Program-made: the position numbers and the translations under genes | Shown: piece after piece, positions 6,650-11,568 of the stretch | Numbering within the stretch: position 1 is the stretch's first letter | How the letters are laid out: each line of letters opens with the position of its first letter | The notes under the pieces: generated by a model | Databases searched by the model: none | What the model saw: the letters and a program-made list of their open reading frames with translations, nothing else | Told to the model about the DNA's origin: nothing | Assembly (NCBI GenBank): GCA_035308765.1 | Contig: DATGGA010000001.1 | Span: 1 to 11,568, forward strand | Length of the DNA: 11,568 bases | Reading direction: 5' to 3' | Source of the DNA: RBG-16-66-20 sp035308765 | GTDB taxonomy: Bacteria > Pseudomonadota > Gammaproteobacteria > Burkholderiales > SG8-39

Positions 6650-7357
6650 GTGACCAGGATCAACAGGCTCGGCTCCAATCACCTGCTTTCGCTGCTGCCC
6701 CGCGACGACCGCGAGCACGTCCTCGGGCGCTGCGAGAAACTGTCCATGGAGGTTGGGCGGGTGCTGTACGAGGCCGGCGAGCCTATAGCCCATGTATATT
6801 TTCCACTGTCGGGCATGATCTCCATGGTCCTAGGCGCCAGCGATGGCGCGACGATCGAGGTCGGCGTGGTGGGGAACGAGGGATTGCTGGGCGCGTCCAT
6901 CGCGCTAGGATCGGAGAGGAGCCACGTCAAGGCGCTGATCCAGGTCGCGGGCGAATTTCTGCGCATGACGGCGCAGGATTTCCGCGCCGAAGCGAAGCGC
7001 AGCACCGCGCTCACAGGGCTCGCGCAACGCTTCGCCCAATCGCTGATGGTCCAGGTGTCGCAATCGGTGATGTGCAACCGCCTCCACTCCATGGAAGAGC
7101 GCATCTGCCGCTGGCTTCTGATGGCGCACGACCGGGCCGGGGTCGACGAGATCGGGCTCACGCAGCAATTCATTTCCGAGATGCTCGGAGTGCGCCGGCC
7201 GAGCGTCACGGTGGCCGCGGGGATACTCCAGAAAGCGGGGTTGATCCGCTATTCCCGCAGCAAGGTGACGGTGCTTGACCGGGCGGGCCTGGAGGAATCG
7301 GCCTGCGAATGCTACGCCCTGGTGAATCGCGAACTCGAGGCACTGATGCGCCGATAG
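6650..7357 (+). CDS. Crp/Fnr family transcriptional regulator
   Basis: This 235-residue protein has a cyclic-nucleotide-binding-like beta-roll at about residues 15-115, with VGRVLYEAGEPIAHVYFPLSG near 35-55 and VGVVGNEGLLG near 71-81. A long dimer helix follows (about 118-160), then a winged helix-turn-helix with LTQQFISEMLGVRRPSV (170-186) and ILQKAGLIRYSRSKVTVLD. The cAMP-contact pattern of true CRP and the N-terminal cysteines of FNR are absent, so the ligand, if any, is unknown. The start is uncertain. GTG 6650 gives the usual family length and is preferred; an in-frame ATG at 6533 would add 39 residues of less typical composition. A 28-codon frame ends in a GTGA overlap with this GTG and could couple translation. 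It is a likely local regulator of the surrounding polysaccharide genes, inferred from position. Confidence 0.85.
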   Translation: MTRINRLGSNHLLSLLPRDDREHVLGRCEKLSMEVGRVLYEAGEPIAHVYFPLSGMISMVLGASDGATIEVGVVGNEGLLGASIALGSERSHVKALIQVAGEFLRMTAQDFRAEAKRSTALTGLAQRFAQSLMVQVSQSVMCNRLHSMEERICRWLLMAHDRAGVDEIGLTQQFISEMLGVRRPSVTVAAGILQKAGLIRYSRSKVTVLDRAGLEESACECYALVNRELEALMRR

Positions 7358-7362
7358 GACTA

Positions 7363-7382
7363 TCGGTACGCTAGCGTACCGA
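7363..7382. promoter_or_regulatory. Perfect 20-bp palindrome, candidate operator
   Basis: TCGGTACGCTAGCGTACCGA reads identically on both strands with no central spacer. It lies 6 nt after the Crp/Fnr stop codon and 56 nt before the start of the small HTH gene. There is no T-tract after it and the hairpin would have almost no loop, so a terminator is unlikely. A weak promoter, CCGACA-18 nt-TAGACT (7379-7408), would put the palindrome over its -35 box. It differs from the CRP (TGTGA-N6-TCACA) and FNR consensus sites. Binding by the neighbouring Crp/Fnr or HTH protein is inferred. Confidence 0.6.
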
Positions 7383-7438
7383 CAGGTGGGGCCCGCGCTT
7401 CGTAGACTCCCGCCAAGGATTTCCAGGGAAAGCGCTTC

Positions 7439-7657
7439 GTGCGACGGGACCTGATCTACATTTGCGCGCTCCAACGGGCGGGGGACCTTGCGGGCGGCGA
7501 AAACGCGCTGGCGAACCGGCTCGGCGTGCAGGTCGAGTTGCTGCGCCAATGGCAGAGCGGCGACACCCCGATTCCGGGGGGCGTTTTCCTAAAAGTCGCC
7601 ACCATCCTGGCGGACGACTCGGTCGCCAGAATCGCGCGCGACCGTCCCGGCGAATAG
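7439..7657 (+). CDS. Small helix-turn-helix-like protein, putative DNA-binding
   Basis: This 72-residue protein begins with GTG at 7439, preceded 8 nt earlier by AGGGAA. The pattern ALQRAGDLAGGENALANRLGV (10-30), then LLRQWQSGDTPIPGGVFLKV (34-53), matches a Cro/YdaS-like helix-turn-helix. The first helix pair and G-x-E-x-ALA-x-RLGV turn are followed by a helix with an L-x2-W motif, and then a closing helix after an IP turn. Short stand-alone proteins of this type are common in proteobacteria and mostly uncharacterised. It lies 81 nt behind the Crp/Fnr gene on the same strand, with the 20-bp palindrome between them, so it may be co-transcribed or controlled by the regulator. Low sequence information makes the DNA-binding call moderate. 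Confidence 0.65.
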   Translation: MRRDLIYICALQRAGDLAGGENALANRLGVQVELLRQWQSGDTPIPGGVFLKVATILADDSVARIARDRPGE

Positions 7658-7687
7658 AGTTTCAGAGCCTGCCTGCCGCTCGCCGGC

Positions 7688-8485
7688 CTACGGCGGCGGC
7701 GATACCGCCTCCCGCGTCGCGCCGCGCAGCACGCGCGCATGGATCACCGAGACGGGTTTCCCGACCGGCGTGTGGTAATTGGCGAGCTTGAGATAGCAAC
7801 CCTGGCCCGCGTAGAGCGTCGGGCCGCGGTACTCGAGCTTCTGCTCGCCGTTCACCCAGGCGTCGAAAAAGCCGCCGTCACCGGACGACCACTTCACGTG
7901 ATAGAGGAAGTGGTACCAGCTGTTCTTCACGACCGGTCCGATCGGCCAGCGCCGGGTAGGAGAGCCCGGCGCCCCGGTCGAAACCACCGGGCCGGCCGAA
8001 ATCGAGAAGCGCAGCCCCACCGGATCCGGCAGCGCCTCGATCTGGAAATTGGCCTGCCCCTCGCTTCCCGTCTGGTGGAAATCGAACACCACGCCCCAGG
8101 CCCACGGATCGGCGGACGTCGCGACCGGTGCAACGTAGTCCTCCGGAAACAGGATCGAGTGCGCCCACCATTGCTCACGGCCTTCGCTGCAGCCCGTCGC
8201 CTCCGGGGAGAGCGCGAGGTCGGCGCGCTCGGCGGTTCCGCTCCCCGCCACACCGCGATCGCCGGGCTCCGTGCGCAGGCGCGTACCGCGCATGCCGGCG
8301 ACGCTCACCATCGCGGCGCGCCCCGGCGCTTTCGACTGTTCCGCGAATCCGCATGCCGCCCAGGATCTTTCGAAGCCGCAGGAAAACTCCGTCGTCGCGG
8401 CAGCGGGCGGCCGATCGGGCGTCTGGCCGGCTGCGGGCAGAGTCGCGCAGGCCGCGAGCGCGATCGTCAACCGCCGTATTCCCAT
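7688..8485 (-). CDS. Exported polysaccharide lyase, heparin lyase I-like family
   Basis: This 265-residue protein starts with a signal peptide, MGIRRLTIALAACATLPAAG, probably cleaved near residue 20. An LAAC motif at 10-13 could instead be a lipobox, though it lies early. The mature part has EQWWAHSILFPEDY (104-117), VVFDFHQTGSEGQANFQIEA (132-151), WYHFLYHVKWSSGDGGFFDA (190-209), WVNGEQKLEYRGPTLY (210-225) and YLKLANYHTP (231-240). This is the pattern of PF14099-type beta-jellyroll lyases (heparin lyase I-like). The substrate is unknown; the locus suggests the polymer made by the cluster, with action in the periplasm or at the surface. ATG 8485 is preferred over 8527 because it directly precedes the signal peptide; it overlaps the upstream gene by 19 nt. 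It is the last gene of the five-gene minus-strand unit. Confidence 0.78.
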   Translation of the reverse strand: MGIRRLTIALAACATLPAAGQTPDRPPAAATTEFSCGFERSWAACGFAEQSKAPGRAAMVSVAGMRGTRLRTEPGDRGVAGSGTAERADLALSPEATGCSEGREQWWAHSILFPEDYVAPVATSADPWAWGVVFDFHQTGSEGQANFQIEALPDPVGLRFSISAGPVVSTGAPGSPTRRWPIGPVVKNSWYHFLYHVKWSSGDGGFFDAWVNGEQKLEYRGPTLYAGQGCYLKLANYHTPVGKPVSVIHARVLRGATREAVSPPP

Positions 8486-8964
8486 GGCGATGCCGCGATG
8501 GTCAGGGGCCGCACCTGCTCGCGGCATTCCGCGCCGACCACCCGCAGGATGACGATCGCGTGGTCGCCGGATACGTCCATGATGCGCTCAACCTTGCATT
8601 CGATGTACGCCGGCAGGCGTGTCAATATGGGCGCTGCCAGGCCGCCTTCCGCGAACGGCTCGCCGTTGATAGTCCCGCTCTCGGCTCGTGTGGGAAAGAA
8701 AAACCGTCTCGCGATTGCCTGCTGCCCGTCCCCGACGATGTGCAGGGCTGCACTGCCGCTTTCGGCGAGGCAGCGGTAAACGTTGCTGTCCGTGCGAACC
8801 GCCGCCATGACCAGAGAGGGTCTGAACGAAACCTGAGACACCCAGCTCACCGTGGCAGCCCCGTACCGCTCCCGGCTGCGTGCAGTCAGAACGTAGACAC
8901 CGTTGGAAAGCATGCGCAGCGCCCTGCGTCGCGCCTGCGCACCCAGCTCGGCGATCTCGGCCAT
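8467..8964 (-). CDS. Flavin reductase-like domain protein (FMN-binding split barrel)
   Basis: This 165-residue protein resembles the flavin reductase-like family that supplies reduced flavin to two-component monooxygenases. ALRMLSNGVYVLTARSRE (15-32) and YGAATVSWVSQVSFRPSLVM (34-53) form the FMN-binding N-terminal part. SNVYRCLAESGSAALHIVGD (60-79) and QAIARRFF (82-89) follow, and the end SPWEYGG matches the usual closing YGG. No partner monooxygenase gene is in the window. ATG 8964 is preferred because AGG sits 7 nt upstream; an in-frame start at 9027 would overlap the GNAT gene. It lies 19 nt after that gene and overlaps the lyase gene, so it is clearly part of the operon. Its role in a polysaccharide operon is unclear; a non-reductase FMN- or heme-binding role in this fold is also possible. 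Confidence 0.8.
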   Translation of the reverse strand: MAEIAELGAQARRRALRMLSNGVYVLTARSRERYGAATVSWVSQVSFRPSLVMAAVRTDSNVYRCLAESGSAALHIVGDGQQAIARRFFFPTRAESGTINGEPFAEGGLAAPILTRLPAYIECKVERIMDVSGDHAIVILRVVGAECREQVRPLTIAASPWEYGG

Positions 8965-8983
8965 GTCGATGCCTGCCCTGGCT

Positions 8984-9553
8984 TTATGGGGCAGTGACGC
9001 CCGCGCTTTCAGCCTTCGGCTTGTCAAACCGGCGCCACCCGGCGGAATCGACCTCCCGGTGCTCGCTGGCCAGCAGATCGAACAACAGCCGGTCGTAGGG
9101 GCGGCCGTCGATGAAATGGCACTGCCGCTGCCGGCCGATCGGCCGGAAGCCGATGCGCTCCACGCTGCGCTGCGAAGGATTGCGGTCCACCACCCAGGTA
9201 TTGACCGAGTGCAGACCGAGGTCGCGGAACGCGAGCGTCAGAAGCCTGGATGCCGCGATGCCCGCATAGCCCCGGCTACTGAAAGATTTCTCGCCGGCCA
9301 CTCCCCAGAGCGTTCCGGTCCTGAAAATCCTGTCGACGTTGTTCAGCGCCACGATGCCGATCGGAACGTCGTCCCGGTGCGCGGTATAAACCCGCATGAA
9401 GTTGGTTTCGCGCTGGGCCATGATCTTGAGCAGCGTCGGCGTGACGACCTGCCGGCCGGCGCCGAAATCCAGCCACTGGTAGTTCTCCCTCTGCTGCAGC
9501 CAGCCGCTCACCAGCTCGAACGTTTCCGGCGTATATAGCGGCAACAGCTTCAT
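8984..9553 (-). CDS. GNAT family N-acetyltransferase (RimJ/RimL-like)
   Basis: This 189-residue cytoplasmic protein has a full GNAT core. PIGIVALNNVDRIFRTGTLW (64-83) gives the beta-4 region. SFSSRGYAGIAASRLLTLAF (90-109) is motif A, with SRGYAGIA fitting R-G-x-G/A for acetyl-CoA. VNTWVVDRNPSQRSVERIGF (117-136) is motif B, with N-x-S-x4-E-x-IGF. This is the RimJ/RimL (Acetyltransf_3) type that acetylates amino groups of proteins or of amino sugars in nucleotide-sugar pathways. In this operon, between a glycosyltransferase and a flavin-reductase-like gene, N-acetylation of a sugar precursor is a reasonable guess, not shown. It starts at ATG 9553, 18 nt after the glycosyltransferase stop. Confidence 0.85.
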   Translation of the reverse strand: MKLLPLYTPETFELVSGWLQQRENYQWLDFGAGRQVVTPTLLKIMAQRETNFMRVYTAHRDDVPIGIVALNNVDRIFRTGTLWGVAGEKSFSSRGYAGIAASRLLTLAFRDLGLHSVNTWVVDRNPSQRSVERIGFRPIGRQRQCHFIDGRPYDRLLFDLLASEHREVDSAGWRRFDKPKAESAGVTAP

Positions 9554-9571
9554 GCGGAGGCCCCCGGGGCG

Positions 9572-10828
9572 TTACCGGATTCCGAAATCTCCCGCGACCG
9601 GCGCGGTGCGGGTGGTTTCCCACAGCGCTTCGTAGGCGGCGAGCAAGCGCGGCGCCTCGTGCCGCCATTCGAGCTCATCGTCCACCCGCCGGCGCCCGAA
9701 CGCGCCCATTTGCGCGCGTCTTTCCGGATCGTCCAGCAGCTCCACGATTCTCTCCGCCAGGTCCACGGGGTCGTTCTTCTTCGCGTACAGCGACGCGTGC
9801 TGGGCCGAGTACCGGCCTTCGGTCAGGTCGAACTGCACGATCGGTTTGCCCAGCGCCATGTACTCCATGATCTTGTTCATGGTGGACTTGTCGTTCATCT
9901 CGTTGGCGACGTCCGGATTGACGCAGATATCGGCGGTATTGAGCATGCTCAGCAGCTCGCCGTCCGGCACGCGCCCCGTGAACGTCACGAACTCCGCGAC
10001 CCCCAGTTGCGCGGCTAGCGCCCTCATCTCCCCGAGGGACGTGCCGCCGCCGACCAGGCCGAATTGGACGTCGCGCCGCCCGAGGCTGAAAACGATGTGG
10101 CGCGCGGCCTGCAAAAGGTAGTCGATGCCCTCCTGCCTGCCCATCACCCCGACGTAGCCGACCAGGTAGCTTCGGCCGCGCTTGAGCCGCGGGTCCGGCG
10201 GGGCGAGCTTCATCCGCTCGAGGCTCGGGCCGCTGCGCACCACGAACACGCGCTCCGGCGCCATGCCGCCGCGCCCGATCGCGATGCGCCGGTAGGACTC
10301 GTTGGTGGCGACCGAGACGTCGGCGGTGCGGAACGTCAGGTACTCCAGCCGCAGCAGCAGGCGATAGAAGAAATCGCGCCGGCCGAACTTCGCTTCGTAG
10401 AGTTCCGGGCCCAGGTCGTGATGATCGAAGAGGAATTTCTTGCCGAGCAGCTTGAAGAAGCCACCGACCAGGAAGAACAGGTCCGGCGGATTGCAGGCGT
10501 GCACGATGTCGAAGCCGCGCGTCAGCAGGACGCGCCAGGACAGGACGAAGGTTTGCAGCAGCGCGGCCGCGTACTCGAGCGCGTACCCGGCCGCGCCGGA
10601 GGCTTCGACGGGCAGCCGGTAGCGGTGGATGTGGATCCCGCCGATCGCCTCGAACGCGCGTTCGCAGCCTGGCCCGGTCGGGCAGATGATCGACACGACG
10701 TAGCCCGCGTCGCGCAGCGCACAGGCTTCCTGCCAGACCCGCCGGTCGAACGGGCTCGGCAGATTTTCGACCAGCATCAGCACGCGCGGTCGGCCGTGCC
10801 CGGCCGCGCTGCCGGCGCCATGTTTCAC
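9572..10828 (-). CDS. Glycosyltransferase family 4 protein, WbuB-like
   Basis: This 418-residue GT-B protein has an N-terminal domain with RVLMLVENLPSPFDRRVWQE (15-34) and HACNPPDLFFLVG (110-122). DHHDLGPELYEAKFG (135-149) is a hallmark of WbuB-like transferases. The C-terminal domain has YVGVMGRQEGIDYLLQA (225-241), GLVGGG (257-262), VTFTGRVP (281-288) and NEMNDKSTMNKIMEYMALGK (309-328), where the closing KIMEYMA carries the second acid of the GT4 signature (E322). It would add a sugar from a nucleotide donor, typically an N-acetylated sugar in this subgroup, to a lipid-linked glycan. The start is GTG 10828, whose GTGA overlaps the stop of the dehydrogenase gene by 4 nt. GAAGGA 8 nt upstream (10837-10842) supports it. 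It is translationally coupled to the dehydrogenase. Confidence 0.92.
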   Translation of the reverse strand: MKHGAGSAAGHGRPRVLMLVENLPSPFDRRVWQEACALRDAGYVVSIICPTGPGCERAFEAIGGIHIHRYRLPVEASGAAGYALEYAAALLQTFVLSWRVLLTRGFDIVHACNPPDLFFLVGGFFKLLGKKFLFDHHDLGPELYEAKFGRRDFFYRLLLRLEYLTFRTADVSVATNESYRRIAIGRGGMAPERVFVVRSGPSLERMKLAPPDPRLKRGRSYLVGYVGVMGRQEGIDYLLQAARHIVFSLGRRDVQFGLVGGGTSLGEMRALAAQLGVAEFVTFTGRVPDGELLSMLNTADICVNPDVANEMNDKSTMNKIMEYMALGKPIVQFDLTEGRYSAQHASLYAKKNDPVDLAERIVELLDDPERRAQMGAFGRRRVDDELEWRHEAPRLLAAYEALWETTRTAPVAGDFGIR

Positions 10829-11568
10829 CAGCAGATTCCTTCATAGATGCCGGACACGCTGCGGCAGTCCGTGACGCGCACGAAGTCGATCACGGTCTGG
10901 CGCCCGGAAAGACGCCTTGGAAGATCGCGGAACTCGGGCGCGCCGTTGCCGATGACGATGGTGTCGGCATGCTCGAGGACCTCGTCGATGCTGTCCACCA
11001 TCAGGCGGGAGATGTGCGGAATGCGGTGGAGGATGTAGTCCCGGTTCGCGCCGTGGATGCTGGCCAGCCTGACGTTGCCGTCGTAGATGCGCAGGTCGTA
11101 ACCCTTGCCGATCAGGCGCTCGGTCAGTTCCACCACGGGGCTTTCGCGCAAGTCGTCGGTTCCTGCCTTGAAGCTGAATCCGAGGATGCCGACCTTCCGG
11201 CCACCCTGCTCGATCACCGTGCGCACGCCGCGCTCGATCTGCTGCTCGTTGCTCGGCAGGATCGCGCCGAGAATCGGCAGCGACAGATCGAGCGACTTCG
11301 CCTTGTAGAGCAACGCGCGCAGGTCCTTGGGCAGGCACGAACCGCCGAACGCGAAGCCGGGCTTGAGATAGTACGGCGACAGATTGAGCTTGGTGTCCCG
11401 GCAGAAGATCTCCATGACGTGGTGGCTGTCCACCTGCAGCGCCTTGCACAGGTTGCCGATTTCGTTGGCGAAGCCGACCTTGAGCGCGTGCCAGGCGTTA
11501 TCCGCGTACTTGACCATCTCCGCGGTCTCGATGTCGGTACGCACGAGCGGTGCCGCGATCGACGCGTA
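10825..11568 (-). CDS. algD: Nucleotide-sugar dehydrogenase, AlgD-like (GDP-mannose 6-dehydrogenase), C-terminal part
   Basis: The minus-strand frame is open to the window edge and gives 247 residues; the N-terminal Rossmann domain lies outside. AEMVKYADNAWHALKVGFAN (17-36) and PGFAFGGSCLPKDLRAL (70-86) match the central and catalytic regions, with the nucleophilic cysteine at visible residue 78. GILGFSFKAGTDDLRESPVV (127-146) is the C-terminal nucleotide-sugar-binding signature, and the protein ends in EGICW. The SCLPKDLRAL form and the EGICW end recall AlgD more than UDP-glucose dehydrogenase. The reaction would be two-step oxidation of a GDP- or UDP-hexose to the uronic acid with 2 NAD+, giving GDP-mannuronate if the AlgD reading is right. 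It is the first visible gene of the minus-strand unit, coupled to the glycosyltransferase by a 4-nt overlap. Family is certain; substrate is inferred. Confidence 0.9.
   Translation of the reverse strand, partial: YASIAAPLVRTDIETAEMVKYADNAWHALKVGFANEIGNLCKALQVDSHHVMEIFCRDTKLNLSPYYLKPGFAFGGSCLPKDLRALLYKAKSLDLSLPILGAILPSNEQQIERGVRTVIEQGGRKVGILGFSFKAGTDDLRESPVVELTERLIGKGYDLRIYDGNVRLASIHGANRDYILHRIPHISRLMVDSIDEVLEHADTIVIGNGAPEFRDLPRRLSGRQTVIDFVRVTDCRSVSGIYEGICW

Noticed and set aside
7363..7382. Intrinsic terminator for the Crp/Fnr gene
   Set aside because: The palindrome has no loop sequence beyond the symmetric centre and no T-run follows on either strand, so an operator is the better reading.
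10064..10846. 260-codon plus-strand frame opposite the WbuB-like glycosyltransferase
   Set aside because: Antisense shadow; the minus-strand gene has unmistakable GT4 signatures throughout.
10825..11568. UDP-glucose 6-dehydrogenase rather than AlgD type
   Set aside because: The catalytic block SCLPKDLRAL, the GTDDLRESP segment and the EGICW end fit AlgD better from memory, though the missing N-terminal half leaves the substrate unproven.
1..11568. Mobile element, CRISPR array, tRNA or rRNA
   Set aside because: No transposase, integrase, terminal inverted repeats, regularly spaced repeats or RNA-gene-like stretches are visible; almost every base is covered by recognisable protein genes.
1..11568. 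Exosortase/PEP-CTERM system
   Set aside because: The gene mix resembles loci that accompany exosortases, but no exosortase, PEP-CTERM protein or PEP-CTERM-type chain-length gene lies in the window.

Overview
This is a GC-rich (about two thirds G+C by eye), fully gene-packed bacterial window. It holds 15 protein-coding genes, two of them cut by the window edges, and no rRNA, tRNA, CRISPR array or insertion sequence that I can see. The gene types (AlgD-type sugar-nucleotide dehydrogenase, GT4 glycosyltransferases, an exported heparin-lyase-like polysaccharide lyase, several FemAB/GNAT-fold acyltransferases, a polysaccharide-deacetylase-like protein and a Crp/Fnr regulator) fit the interior of an exopolysaccharide or capsule locus. 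A Gram-negative proteobacterium is most likely, perhaps a betaproteobacterium. That lineage is inferred from family resemblance only; no phylogenetic marker is present.

Layout. Positions 2-1325 (+) carry the 3' part of a BioF2/CelD-like acyltransferase and a JmjC/cupin-like putative oxygenase. On the minus strand a GNAT protein (1253-1969) meets the cupin gene tail to tail, with a 73-nt coding overlap. Positions 2139-5883 (+) form a tight four-gene unit: SAM methyltransferase, GT4 glycosyltransferase, deacetylase-like protein and FemAB-like acyltransferase. A SpoIIAA-like small protein (5899-6384, -) and a Crp/Fnr-type regulator (6650-7357, +) are divergent. The regulator is followed by a perfect 20-bp palindrome and a 72-residue helix-turn-helix-like protein (7439-7657, +). 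Positions 11568 down to 7688 (-) form a five-gene unit in the order AlgD-like dehydrogenase, GT4 glycosyltransferase, GNAT acetyltransferase, flavin-reductase-like protein, exported polysaccharide lyase.

How the parts may work together (inference): the dehydrogenase would supply a nucleotide-activated uronic acid (by resemblance GDP-mannuronate), the two GT4 enzymes would build a repeat unit, and the methyltransferase, deacetylase-like and acyltransferase proteins would decorate it. The lyase would trim or clear polymer in the periplasm or at the surface. The Crp/Fnr and small HTH pair in the middle, with its palindrome, is the obvious candidate for local control. Polymerase, flippase, chain-length and export genes are not in the window and presumably lie outside it.

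No single gene here is of an unknown fold class. The most unusual features are the 20-bp palindrome between the two regulator genes, the number of different acyltransferase-fold proteins in one locus, the flavin-reductase-like gene inside a polysaccharide operon, and the 73-nt antisense overlap.
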